NCBI RefSeq assembly: GCF_030408035.1
Contig: NZ_JASDCF010000005.1
Span: forward strand, 1-64,000
Reading direction: 5' to 3'
Length of the DNA: 64,000 nt
Origin: Psychrobacter sp. APC 3426
Lineage (GTDB): Bacteria > Pseudomonadota > Gammaproteobacteria > Pseudomonadales > Moraxellaceae
Shown here piece by piece: positions 46,687-55,994 of the stretch. The stretch's first letter is position 1. Each line of letters begins with the position of its first letter. A model generated the notes under the pieces. That model saw only the letters and a list, made by a program, of their open reading frames with translations, was not told the origin of the DNA and made no database searches. Made by a program: the position numbers and the translations under genes.

Positions 46687-47466
46687 TTAGCTTTCTTTAT
46701 ACATCGCGTCTTTCATCATAACAACTGCTTGCTCTATCCCTACAAACACCGCATCTGCAATAAGCGCGTGTCCAATGTTCAATTCATAAATACCATCAAT
46801 TTGCGCAATGGCATTGACGTTATCACGAGTCAGACCATGACCTGCGTTGACTAGCAAGCCTTTATTAATACGTTGGGCGCTAATAACGGCTTGCTTAATA
46901 CGATTGAGCTCCATCCTCTGTTTATCAGAATCCCCTGCCAAACCTGCCTCAGCATAGGCGCCTGTGTGCAACTCTACTGCATCGGCTCCACACTCTATGG
47001 CTGCAGCAACCTGATTATCTTCAGGATCAATAAACAACGATACTTTAATGCCTGCCTCTTGCAATTTAGCAACATAGTCCTTGAGCCAACTCACTTGCCC
47101 TGCAACATCCAGACCACCTTCTGTCGTCAGCTCCTCGCGCTTCTCAGGAACCAAGCACACCCAATAGGGTTTGACTTCACGAGCAATTGCCAGCATCTCA
47201 TCAGTCGCGGCAATCTCTAAATTCATTCTGGTCGTCAGTTGCTCAGCGATCTCATAGACGTCTGCATCTTGAATATGACGACGATCTTCACGCAAATGTA
47301 TGGTAATGCCGTCTGCCCCTGCCGTCTCACATAATAAAGCTGCAGCCAAAGGGCTAGGATAGCTTACACCACGGGCTTGACGTAAAGTCGCTACATGGTC
47401 GATATTCACGCCTAATAGAGGTTTTTGGATAGAACGTGTAGATGAAAGTGACGAAGAAGTGGTCAT
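46687..47466 (-). CDS. pdxJ: Pyridoxine 5'-phosphate synthase
   Basis: 259 residues. TIM-barrel enzyme that condenses 1-deoxyxylulose-5-phosphate with 3-amino-1-hydroxyacetone phosphate to pyridoxine phosphate. The signature [16 protein letters not shown], the catalytic [25 protein letters not shown] and [11 protein letters not shown] are intact. Length is normal, with about 15 extra S/T residues at the N-terminus. It is last of the lepA-lepB-rnc-era-recO-pdxJ run, the same order as in E. coli. acpS does not follow here. Confidence 0.95.
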   Translation of the reverse strand: MTTSSSLSSTRSIQKPLLGVNIDHVATLRQARGVSYPSPLAAALLCETAGADGITIHLREDRRHIQDADVYEIAEQLTTRMNLEIAATDEMLAIAREVKPYWVCLVPEKREELTTEGGLDVAGQVSWLKDYVAKLQEAGIKVSLFIDPEDNQVAAAIECGADAVELHTGAYAEAGLAGDSDKQRMELNRIKQAVISAQRINKGLLVNAGHGLTRDNVNAIAQIDGIYELNIGHALIADAVFVGIEQAVVMMKDAMYKES

Positions 47467-47703
47467 AAGAAATCCTTTTGATAACGAGACCTAATCAATT
47501 AACAACCTAATTAACAATCCGACGGCTTATTAATCTGATTGATGATCAAATAGTATTGATAAGCCAGTATTTTTCTTAGCTAGCATCAATGATAGCTGGA
47601 ATGGGTTAAATAGAGCCAATAGTAGAAAATAAGCAATAGCATTAAAATGCTAAAGTAAAAAACAGTTTGTCATGACTGATAACATACATTAAAAGTAGTA
47701 CCA

Positions 47704-48525
47704 CTATTGATAGCGCTGCTGCTGCTGCCACAATAAGCGGCTTTGTAGCGGTTGATAATCTAGTAAATGGTCAATCAAGTGTCGATGTAGTTTCGACCAA
47801 CTATTTAACGTTGTATCAGTAATACCCGTATTTGCCATCTGAATAATATCACTACCACCAAACACAGTTTGTCCAGTGGTACTCTCTAAATGCTCAGACT
47901 CTGCTGCACTATGAGAAACCGCCACTAAGCCCACATCAGGCAAAAAACGATATAAACAATTAGGCGTAATAGCATCTTGCATACTGTCGTGGGTTAACGT
48001 TAGGGTAAAACCCAACTCATTGAATAAATGCTGTTCAAATTGACGCAAACACAGACGCAGCTCATTGGCTGTCATGGGTTGTCGAAGTTGACGTAAACTG
48101 TCCTGATAATGCAGCCACAGTGTGGGCATCGGATCTTCGGTCGGCAACAGTCGCCATAATATCTCATTTAGATATAATGCTGAGTACTGATGTTGACCAT
48201 TGATGTTTTCATAGGGAATAGGTTCTAAAATAGTAGCCGCATCGTCTTCCACTACTATACCTGTTTGATAGGTTTCTTCTTGAGAGCTATCCTTTTTAAG
48301 GATGTTTTGTTGAAGGCTATCTTGTGATGCGATATTAATTTGCGTAAAGGTCTTTAAGTCGCGCTTGCCAGTCGCAAAAAGTTGCAATGGCATAAACAGC
48401 GGCGCGCCCTTTTTACCCACACCATGTATGACACCATGTTGCTGAGAAAACAGATAATATAAGGCACGCTTTTCTTGATAAGGACGCTGATGCAATAAAT
48501 AACCGACTAACGCTTCATTACGCAT
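47704..48525 (-). CDS. recO: DNA repair protein RecO
   Basis: 273 residues. RecFOR mediator that loads RecA on SSB-coated gaps. The N-terminal OB fold (ALVGYLLHQRPYQEKRALYYLFSQQHGVIHGVGKKG) and the helical C-terminal part (LYLNEILWRLLPTEDP, LRLCLRQFEQHLFNELGF) fit the family. The sequence is divergent, as is usual for RecO. A family zinc finger is not present. Its position between era and pdxJ supports the call. Confidence 0.9.
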   Translation of the reverse strand: MRNEALVGYLLHQRPYQEKRALYYLFSQQHGVIHGVGKKGAPLFMPLQLFATGKRDLKTFTQINIASQDSLQQNILKKDSSQEETYQTGIVVEDDAATILEPIPYENINGQHQYSALYLNEILWRLLPTEDPMPTLWLHYQDSLRQLRQPMTANELRLCLRQFEQHLFNELGFTLTLTHDSMQDAITPNCLYRFLPDVGLVAVSHSAAESEHLESTTGQTVFGGSDIIQMANTGITDTTLNSWSKLHRHLIDHLLDYQPLQSRLLWQQQQRYQ

Positions 48526-48585
48526 ATCTCATTACCTCAGCATCAAGCATTCACACGTTTGTGAAAGGCTGCTACATAATCACTA

Positions 48586-49698
48586 TTAATATCCCAAGCT
48601 GGTCAAGGCGCGTTCATCATCAGACCAACCACGCTTCACTTTTACCCATAATGTCAGCATGATTTTTTTATCAAAAAGCTGCTCCATGTCTTTACGGGCA
48701 TCCATACCAACTTGCTTGATACGTTGACCTTTATCACCAATTACAATGGCTTTTTGTCCGCCACGCTCAACATAGATAGTCGCATCAATGAAGGTACAGG
48801 CCTTACGTGGACGCCCTGTTTTCGGGTCAGTATGGGCAGCCTCGTCTTTAAACGCATCAATTTGTACGGTTAAATCATAAGGAACTTCATCGCCTGCACT
48901 ACGCATGATTTTTTCGCGTATGATTTCACTGGCCAAGAATCTTTCTGAGCGATCCGTAATTTGCTCAGTATCAAACATAGGCTCGGCAATTGGCAAATGC
49001 GAAGCAATGACTGCTTGCAGACGATCCAAGTTTTGGTTTTTTAAAGCAGACACTGGGACAATATCAGCAAAATCGAAACTGTCGCTAAAGGTTTCTATCA
49101 GCGGTAATATACTGCCTTTGTCTTTTAGAGTGTCGGCCTTATTAATCACTAAAACGACTGTCAAATCTGTCTCGCCAAGCTTTTGCAAGGTGAGTAAGTC
49201 ATCATCACGCCATTGGTCCGAATCCACAACAAACAATACCAAATCCACATCGACCAAGGCTGATACGGCAGCTTTATTCATACGCTCATTAATAGCGCGT
49301 ACTTCGTTGCGATGGATGCCTGGTGTATCTACAAAAACTGCCTGCATCTCATGGTTAGATAAAATGCCATGAATACGATGTCGAGTCGTTTGTGGTTTAC
49401 GTGAGGTAATAGATAACTTTTGACCCAATAGGTGATTCATCAACGTTGATTTACCAACGTTTGGGCGCCCAACAATAGCAACATAGCCGGCTTTGAAGTC
49501 ATCAGCTAGTGGTGTATTCGGGTTAGCCGTGAAAAATTCTTCAATCGCGGTATCCGTCTCTAACGAAACGTCTTCTGATTGATTGATGTCTTCAATGGTA
49601 ATATCCACCTCTTTTTGATTTACATTCATCTTGGTATTTTCGGTCATATCGTTGTTAGTGTCTTCATCATTTGATGGCAAATCAGTACGATTGCTCAT
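48586..49698 (-). CDS. era: GTPase Era
   Basis: 370 residues. The GTPase domain has G1 VGRPNVGKSTLMNHLLG, effector SRKPQTTRHRIHG, G3 DTPGI and G4 NKAD. The C-terminal KH domain includes IGDKGQRIKQVGMDARKDMEQL. It binds the 3' end of 16S rRNA and assists 30S assembly. About 65 acidic residues (D/E/N/T-rich) precede the G domain, whereas E. coli Era (301 aa) starts near it. AGGATTACCCT before the ATG makes the long start real. The neighbours rnc and recO are standard. Confidence 0.95.
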   Translation of the reverse strand: MSNRTDLPSNDEDTNNDMTENTKMNVNQKEVDITIEDINQSEDVSLETDTAIEEFFTANPNTPLADDFKAGYVAIVGRPNVGKSTLMNHLLGQKLSITSRKPQTTRHRIHGILSNHEMQAVFVDTPGIHRNEVRAINERMNKAAVSALVDVDLVLFVVDSDQWRDDDLLTLQKLGETDLTVVLVINKADTLKDKGSILPLIETFSDSFDFADIVPVSALKNQNLDRLQAVIASHLPIAEPMFDTEQITDRSERFLASEIIREKIMRSAGDEVPYDLTVQIDAFKDEAAHTDPKTGRPRKACTFIDATIYVERGGQKAIVIGDKGQRIKQVGMDARKDMEQLFDKKIMLTLWVKVKRGWSDDERALTSLGY

Positions 49699-49949
49699 AG
49701 GGTAATCCTGTAGGTTTTATAACTAGTCAAACGGCGCTTAATAATGTTCAAGTTGTCGTTGTCTCAATACTAACTCTATCAGTTAGTATTGACTTTAATA
49801 CAAAGAAACCTGCGCCGTTATGGACTAAAAAGTATATGAGGGTTTACAGTATGTCGCGTTAAGGCAATTCGAATAATTGCTTTTATAACGCCATTTAAGA
49901 CATAGCATAAATTTAAAATTATAAGTTGTCGCGCATCACTGGTTATCAG

Positions 49950-50747
49950 TTATAAGCGTTTTTTGGCTGAATTTGGCAACTTGTGCAATTGGTTAATCAT
50001 CAGTTCTGCTGCTTTTTGTTCAGCGATACGGCGGCTCTCTCCAGACTCAGTGATATCAGGACAGTTATTAATATTAACATGACAGCGCACCACAAAAATT
50101 TGATGAGGAGCATTACCACGTGTTTCCATCAATTCATAATGGGGCAAATCAAACTGTTTGGACTGTAACCATTCTTGCAGCCGACTTTTGGCATCTTTCA
50201 ACGCTTTTTGGTCATTAACGTTGTCAATCAAATCGCCATACCATGACAGCACACAGTCACGAGTAATGTCCATATCCTGACTGTCTAAATAGATGGCACC
50301 AATCAAAGACTCTACCGCATCAGCCAATATAGAGGCACGGTTGCGACCACCGCCTTTACGCTCTCCTATCCCTAAAATAAGGTGATTAGAAAGCTCTAAG
50401 TTTTGCGCAATGATAACCAGTGACTCTTGACGCACTAAAGTTGCACGCATACGCGTTAAGCGTCCCTCATTTTGGGTAGGATATCGATGATACAAAGCCT
50501 CCCCGACAATCATTCCCAATAACGCATCACCCAAAAACTCTAAGCGTTCGTAATTTTTTTTGCTGTCAAACGAGCGATGGGTCAAAGCAAGCTTTGGCAG
50601 GCTCAAGTCATTAAATTCATAGCCTAGTTTACGCGTCAGTATTGCTAACCGCTGAATAAACTCTGAACTAACAACATGCGTGTCGACAGACGTGCTAATT
50701 TTTTGGGGAGTAGGAACCGCTTTGGAATGCTGCGAAGTTGGTTTCAT
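49950..50747 (-). CDS. rnc: Ribonuclease III
   Basis: 265 residues. The RNase III catalytic domain has ERLEFLGDALLGMIVGEALY, the signature with the metal-binding Glu and Asp, and DAVESLIGAIYLD. The C-terminal double-stranded RNA binding domain (about 185-255) ends with AEQKAAELMINQL. It cuts double-stranded RNA, including rRNA precursors. The N-terminus has about 30 extra residues over the E. coli protein. It lies between DUF4845 and era, as in related genomes; 251 bp separate it from era. Confidence 0.95.
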   Translation of the reverse strand: MKPTSQHSKAVPTPQKISTSVDTHVVSSEFIQRLAILTRKLGYEFNDLSLPKLALTHRSFDSKKNYERLEFLGDALLGMIVGEALYHRYPTQNEGRLTRMRATLVRQESLVIIAQNLELSNHLILGIGERKGGGRNRASILADAVESLIGAIYLDSQDMDITRDCVLSWYGDLIDNVNDQKALKDAKSRLQEWLQSKQFDLPHYELMETRGNAPHQIFVVRCHVNINNCPDITESGESRRIAEQKAAELMINQLHKLPNSAKKRL

Positions 50748-50873
50748 GCGTGGCTTGTGGTTATCCCTTCTGTTTTGCTGACTTGGTTAATATTGATTAA
50801 TAATAGTATGCGGTGGTTGCTTTTATTAAAACACTAAGGTGTGTCCTAGTAAGTAATTTGGCAATCTTTTCGG

Positions 50874-51266
50874 TTATTCAGCGCCAGCCATTTCAACATC
50901 ACCTTCAAAGCGATTGACGATATCAACATTACCAAAGAAATTGTTGGTGACGGCGTATTGCTTATGGATTGCCAACTGACCTGTTTTCTTATCGGTAAAG
51001 GTAAAAACTTCTTCCGCTCTGGTGTTGTAGTCGGCATTAATAGATAATTGTCTATTGACACGTTCAACGAATTGCTTGGCTGTTTCTTTATTACTGTTTG
51101 ACTCTTTCAGCTGTGCACTTAACGTTTTAGTTAACTGGTAATCACCAATCTGTGCGGGAACAATAGCGACCACCAGTTTAGCAGCGATACCTAGAGCAAT
51201 AATGATTAAAACGATACTGGTGACACTAGCGCCACGTTGTGTGGTCAATCCAGATAACTGCTGCAT
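50874..51266 (-). CDS. DUF4845 single-pass membrane protein
   Basis: 130 residues. One N-terminal membrane helix (about 15-38, TSIVLIIIALGIAAKLVVAIVP) follows a short QRG segment, then a small periplasmic domain (QLSINADYNTRAEEVFTFTDKKTG). The DUF4845 family is consistently placed between lepB and rnc in Pseudomonadales and relatives; its function is unknown. GAGGGATATCATA before the ATG supplies the ribosome-binding site. Confidence 0.85.
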   Translation of the reverse strand: MQQLSGLTTQRGASVTSIVLIIIALGIAAKLVVAIVPAQIGDYQLTKTLSAQLKESNSNKETAKQFVERVNRQLSINADYNTRAEEVFTFTDKKTGQLAIHKQYAVTNNFFGNVDIVNRFEGDVEMAGAE

Positions 51267-51402
51267 TATGATATCCCTCTACTGATGAGTTAATATTGTT
51301 ATTTTTAATGGCTACCTAAAGGTTAAATAGCCGTTTATAAGATAGTAACAATATTAGCACAAAACTATTATCGGTAAATCAATCAATAGAGCATTTGCCA
51401 GG

Positions 51403-52305
51403 TTAATCAATCGTGCCATTACGTTTAAACGTCGGCAAGTTCAGTCCCGGTGGCTTATGCATCCAGATATAAACTGCCTTACCAGCTAGATTGTCATCAG
51501 GAACAAATCCCCAAAACCGACCATCAGCACTGCGATCACGGTTGTCACCCATGACGAAATAATGCCCTTCTGGTACGCTAATACGCCATGCCGTACCTTC
51601 TGAGCTGACAACTTCTGGCGATTGCTGCTGTAAAAATGGCGCGTACTGAGCGCTGTTCATACCCTCGATGTATCGAACAAGATGCTGGTTGTCGCCTTGT
51701 GTTTCCTGAAAGTATTGCGCCTCACTTTCTTCTTGCTGACCCATCGCCGCAGCACCTTCTTCAGTCAGTACCTGTCCTGGAGCAACTTGTCCTGGCAAAT
51801 ATAGCTGTGAGGTTAGCTCAGGATTGGCAGCAAAGTCTATTGACTTAGTCTCTACTGATACATCATTAATCGCAAGCTGTCCCTGATTGTAGCTAACCAT
51901 GTCACCAGGCAAACCGATAACGCGCTTAATATAGTAAATACTTGGGTTTTCAGGATAGCGAAATACAGCTACATCGCCATGCTCAGGCTCGCCAGTATCC
52001 AACACTTTGTTATAAGTCAGTGGCAGTCGTACCCCGTAAGCATACTTATTCACTGCGATAAAGTCGCCAGTATATAAAGTTGGTACCATAGACGATGAAG
52101 GAATATTAAAGGGCTCAATCAAGAACGAGCGTACAATTAATACCACCGCTAACACAGGGAAGAAGTCGTAAGCCCAGCGTACTATTAGCCCCTCTTTACC
52201 ACGCCCACGCGTTTTGCGCTGTTTGAGCGCCAACTTATCTAATAGCCAAATGATACCTAAGCCTATGGTTAACGGCACTAAAATTAAATTAAAATCAAAA
52301 TCCAT
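51403..52305 (-). CDS. lepB: Signal peptidase I
   Basis: 300 residues. Inner-membrane Ser/Lys protease that cleaves exported preproteins. There are two N-terminal membrane segments (about 5-22 and 48-62). The catalytic Ser is S72 in NIPSSSMVPTL and the general base is K127 in YYIKRVIGLPGD. GDNRDRSADGRFWGFVP closes the fold. A Q/E-rich insertion (about 185-225) lies in the periplasmic beta domain. It is downstream of lepA by 109 bp. Confidence 0.95.
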   Translation of the reverse strand: MDFDFNLILVPLTIGLGIIWLLDKLALKQRKTRGRGKEGLIVRWAYDFFPVLAVVLIVRSFLIEPFNIPSSSMVPTLYTGDFIAVNKYAYGVRLPLTYNKVLDTGEPEHGDVAVFRYPENPSIYYIKRVIGLPGDMVSYNQGQLAINDVSVETKSIDFAANPELTSQLYLPGQVAPGQVLTEEGAAAMGQQEESEAQYFQETQGDNQHLVRYIEGMNSAQYAPFLQQQSPEVVSSEGTAWRISVPEGHYFVMGDNRDRSADGRFWGFVPDDNLAGKAVYIWMHKPPGLNLPTFKRNGTID

Positions 52306-52414
52306 ACCAAATTGCCTATTAACGAGCGACTTATCTAATGCTTAAATAATTAAGCCAACCACATTTGACATATTCTGCGCTAAAACCGAACTCAACAAGG
52401 TTAGCAATTGACTA

Positions 52415-54214
52415 TTAACTATCAACTTGTAATACAGCTAAGAAGGCTTCCTGAGGAATCTCCACGTTACCCACTTGCTTCATACGTTTTTTACCGGCTT
52501 TTTGCTTAGACAACAGCTTTTTCTTACGCGAAACGTCACCACCATAACACTTGGCCAATACGTCTTTACGCATGGCTTTGACCGTACTACGACCAATAAT
52601 CTGACTGCCAATCGCCGCTTGAATCGCTACATCGAACATCTGACGTGGAATCAACTCTTTCATCTTGGTGACTAACTGATTACCACGATAGCGCGCTTGA
52701 TCCTGGTGCACAATCATCGCTAACGCATCGACTTTATCACCGTTGATAAGTACGTCAACTTTGACCAGTTTATCAACTTGATAACGCTCAAAGTTATAAT
52801 CAAGTGAAGCAAAGCCACGAGACACAGACTTTAGACGGTCAAAGAAATCCATGACCACCTCGCCCATCGGAATATCAAAAACCAACTGGACTTGCTTGCC
52901 CATAAAACGCATATCTACCTGCACGCCGCGACGTTCGATACACAGCGTCATCACGTTGCCCAAATAGTCTTGCGGTACCAAAATCTGACAGCGAGCAATC
53001 GGCTCGCGGAATTCTTCTATATTATTGGGTTCAGGCAATCTTGATGGGTTGTCAACGTAGATAATTTCGCCATCTTTTTTTACAATTTCATAAATAACCG
53101 ATGGTGCGGTAGTGATTAAATCCAAGTCATATTCGCGCTCTAAACGCTCTTGGATAATCTCCATGTGCAGCATGCCTAAGAAGCCACAGCGGAAACCAAA
53201 ACCTAGGGCGTCTGAGGTATCAGGCTCAAAAAATAACGAGGCATCATTAATCTGTAGTTTTTGCAGTGCTTCACGGAATTTTTCAAAGTCATTGGCATCA
53301 ACAGGGAACATACCCGAATAGACCTGCGGGGTAATCTGTTTAAAGCCAGGAATACGCTCAACGTCAGGTGTTTTTGAATGGGTAATCGTATCGCCAACTG
53401 GTGCGCCAGCAATATCTTTGATACCGGCAATAATAAAGCCGACTTCACCCGCTTCTAAGATACCTGTGTCGACAGGTTTCGGCGTAAAGACACCGATAGA
53501 GCTGACCGGATGGGCTTCTTTAGTCGATTTAATATAAATCTTATCGCCTTTTTTGACGGTACCTTCACGCACTCGCACTAAAGACACCACGCCTAAATAG
53601 CTATCGAACCAAGAATCAATGATTAGTGCTTGTAGCGGTGCTTCACGATCACCTGTTGGCGGTGGAATGAATTCAACCAACGCCTCAAGTAGTTTATCAA
53701 CACCAAGACCAGATTTTGCTGATACTCGTGGGGCATCCACCGCGTCAATACCGATTATGTCTTCAATCTCTTGGATGACGCGCTCAGGTTCAACTTGCGG
53801 TAAGTCAATCTTATTCAAGACTGCCATCACCTCTAACCCTTGATCCACTGCGGTATAGCAGTTGGCCACTGACTGTGCTTCAACCCCTTGCGCCGCATCA
53901 ACGACCAATAACGCGCCTTCACAAGCGGCTAATGAACGCGACACTTCATATGAAAAATCGACGTGACCAGGCGTATCAATAAAGTTGAGCTGATAGCGTT
54001 CACCATTTGGATGGTCATAAAACAAAGTAACCGACTGGGCTTTAATAGTAATACCGCGCTCGCGCTCGATATCCATGGAGTCGAGTACTTGCGCCTGCAT
54101 CTCGCGATCTTGCAAGGCACCGCACATCTGAATAAAACGATCAGCAAGCGTCGACTTGCCATGATCAATGTGGGCAATGATTGAAAAGTTACGAATATTG
54201 GCTAATGCAGTCAC
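52415..54214 (-). CDS. lepA: Elongation factor 4 (LepA)
   Basis: 599 residues. Ribosomal back-translocase GTPase. G1 [14 protein letters not shown]3 [12 protein letters not shown] and G4 NKIDLP are present. The LepA-specific C-terminal domain has [24 protein letters not shown]. The length equals E. coli LepA. The start is GTG at 54214 (protein [12 protein letters not shown]), the conserved position; AGTAGGCGCTTT upstream is a weak ribosome-binding site. Confidence 0.97.
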   Translation of the reverse strand: MTALANIRNFSIIAHIDHGKSTLADRFIQMCGALQDREMQAQVLDSMDIERERGITIKAQSVTLFYDHPNGERYQLNFIDTPGHVDFSYEVSRSLAACEGALLVVDAAQGVEAQSVANCYTAVDQGLEVMAVLNKIDLPQVEPERVIQEIEDIIGIDAVDAPRVSAKSGLGVDKLLEALVEFIPPPTGDREAPLQALIIDSWFDSYLGVVSLVRVREGTVKKGDKIYIKSTKEAHPVSSIGVFTPKPVDTGILEAGEVGFIIAGIKDIAGAPVGDTITHSKTPDVERIPGFKQITPQVYSGMFPVDANDFEKFREALQKLQINDASLFFEPDTSDALGFGFRCGFLGMLHMEIIQERLEREYDLDLITTAPSVIYEIVKKDGEIIYVDNPSRLPEPNNIEEFREPIARCQILVPQDYLGNVMTLCIERRGVQVDMRFMGKQVQLVFDIPMGEVVMDFFDRLKSVSRGFASLDYNFERYQVDKLVKVDVLINGDKVDALAMIVHQDQARYRGNQLVTKMKELIPRQMFDVAIQAAIGSQIIGRSTVKAMRKDVLAKCYGGDVSRKKKLLSKQKAGKKRMKQVGNVEIPQEAFLAVLQVDS

Positions 54215-54619
54215 AAAGCGCCTACTAAATTAAGGGTGATAGAGTAATATGATGAAAACAAATGCGGTCAGGCACAAACGTTAAGGTATTGTCTGATATC
54301 GGTATAAAAAAATAAGACCGACTGGCGTTGAAAAGAGAATCAATAGAGTAGCGAATTCACTACAATAATGGTCTCAAATCAACCGCTCAGAACACTAACG
54401 CTGATGCGCAGGCATGAAAGAGTATTCTAGCAGTTTTCCACTGTAAAGTAAGGCGATTTTATTAGCAGGGAGACGATTTACAGCGGAATTTACGAGCGGA
54501 TAACGGTACTGATAGAAAGTAAGACGGTTTTTAGAGCCTCATTAACCTACAAAAGAGTGCAGGCTAATAGAAACTATTAGGCTGTATTGAATATTTAATC
54601 GAAATAAATGTCTAATAAA
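54215..54619. other. Intergenic region, 405 bp, between lepA start and kpsS stop
   Basis: Carries the lepA promoter side and the 3' flank of the capsule operon, both minus. No terminator with a clear stem and T run was found for the capsule operon. Confidence 0.45.
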
Positions 54620-55864
54620 CTACTGAGGTAAATTGGTCTTAGACAGCTCAGCTTCTGCTGCTGCAGCCTTTGTATCAGTCAGATGTTTATATATCCATGG
54701 CGACTTTCCATAAAAAGCCCCGTTAAGCTGAGTTTGTTCTATTAAGTACTCGCGAAAACGTAGATAGAACTCATTGTCTGGGCTTTTAGGCTGCTGCCAA
54801 AAATCATCGAGCGGTTTCTGGTCCGTCAGTTTAGGGGTATCATAGATAGCGCGGCCCATCACCTTGGTCGGTTTTTTGTGATAGACCGATTGCAATCCTG
54901 TGGTGCTATTGATAGTCACCATACCGATGCTATGTTTCATCAACGTTGGCAGATGCATATCACAGCCATAAAAAACACGATCGGCTACCTGGTAGCGCAT
55001 GGCTAAGCTTGCAACCAATTCTCGATAATCACGATGACCACGATCCAAAGGGTGATGTTTAAATACCAGCAACTGCCCCTCATCAGCATAATCTGCGAAG
55101 CTTGCAATAGACTCATCAATAAACTGTACCACATCACGATAGTCACTATGGTGCGTAATCTGCGAGTCATTGTGCACTTGTAGGCTGATTAAAAAATAAT
55201 TATTACTTTGCTCTTGGGTTAATCGTTTCTGTAATTTTTTGTCAGGTAGATAGCCGCACATCTTGCGCCATGGGGCTTTTAGCCAAGCAATCGCCTCTTG
55301 CCACGCTGTCATACCTCGGTAATGAGAGTAATGTGGGTAGCGGCTTTTGTATAGCCAAGCGATAATGTAATAAACGATAGCGGCAATACTTAAACGATAA
55401 AAGCGATTGTGCGTATATAACGGCTTGTCATTGGCTTTTTTGAGTGCTTTGATATCAGCGGTATTCAAACGCGAATACCCATTAATGCCATGCTCTTGCA
55501 AGGTGATGTAATCAGGACGCAAATAGCCCTCTTCAAATACAAAAAATGAAGTGCCTAGCTGTTCACTTACCCGAGCTGCTTGTGTGTGATGCGGACGACA
55601 ATCACCAAAACAAACAATGGCATCGATATCGTGTTCTTGAATAAACGCTGGCAACCATGATGAGAACTGCGCTAAGGTGCCAGTATATTCGTGGGTATTG
55701 GTATGATTATAGAAAAACGCATCGCCAGCATTGAAGTTAATCTTGCTAACCTTGATGTCTTGAGTTTGTAGAAATGTCGAAAATCGATTGAAGAATCCGC
55801 CCATCTTTCCTTGTAATAGCAAGACGTGTCGATGAGAAAGCAAATGAGACATCGAAGCTGTCAT
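54620..55864 (-). CDS. kpsS: Capsule Kdo-linker transferase KpsS
   Basis: 414 residues. KpsS-family protein of ABC-dependent capsules, a cytoplasmic Kdo glycosyltransferase that begins the poly-Kdo linker on phosphatidylglycerol. Family landmarks: HVLLLQGKMGGFFNRFS (Gly-rich start), CFGDCRPHH, FVFEEGYLRPDYITLQEHGING (the E-E-G-Y-x-R-P motif) and GMVTINSTTGLQSVYHKKPTKVMG (the STTG segment). It is last in the kps operon, 130 bp after kpsC. Confidence 0.9.
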   Translation of the reverse strand: MTASMSHLLSHRHVLLLQGKMGGFFNRFSTFLQTQDIKVSKINFNAGDAFFYNHTNTHEYTGTLAQFSSWLPAFIQEHDIDAIVCFGDCRPHHTQAARVSEQLGTSFFVFEEGYLRPDYITLQEHGINGYSRLNTADIKALKKANDKPLYTHNRFYRLSIAAIVYYIIAWLYKSRYPHYSHYRGMTAWQEAIAWLKAPWRKMCGYLPDKKLQKRLTQEQSNNYFLISLQVHNDSQITHHSDYRDVVQFIDESIASFADYADEGQLLVFKHHPLDRGHRDYRELVASLAMRYQVADRVFYGCDMHLPTLMKHSIGMVTINSTTGLQSVYHKKPTKVMGRAIYDTPKLTDQKPLDDFWQQPKSPDNEFYLRFREYLIEQTQLNGAFYGKSPWIYKHLTDTKAAAAEAELSKTNLPQ

Positions 55865-55994
55865 AATGTTGGCTTACCATTAATTAAAGAAAAGAAGATG
55901 AAATTACGGATGATAATAAAAATAAACAACAAGTAATTATACCTAAAAAAGGAATCAGTGTCGCAGAGGATTTAGACAGGTAATTTTGAGAAAA

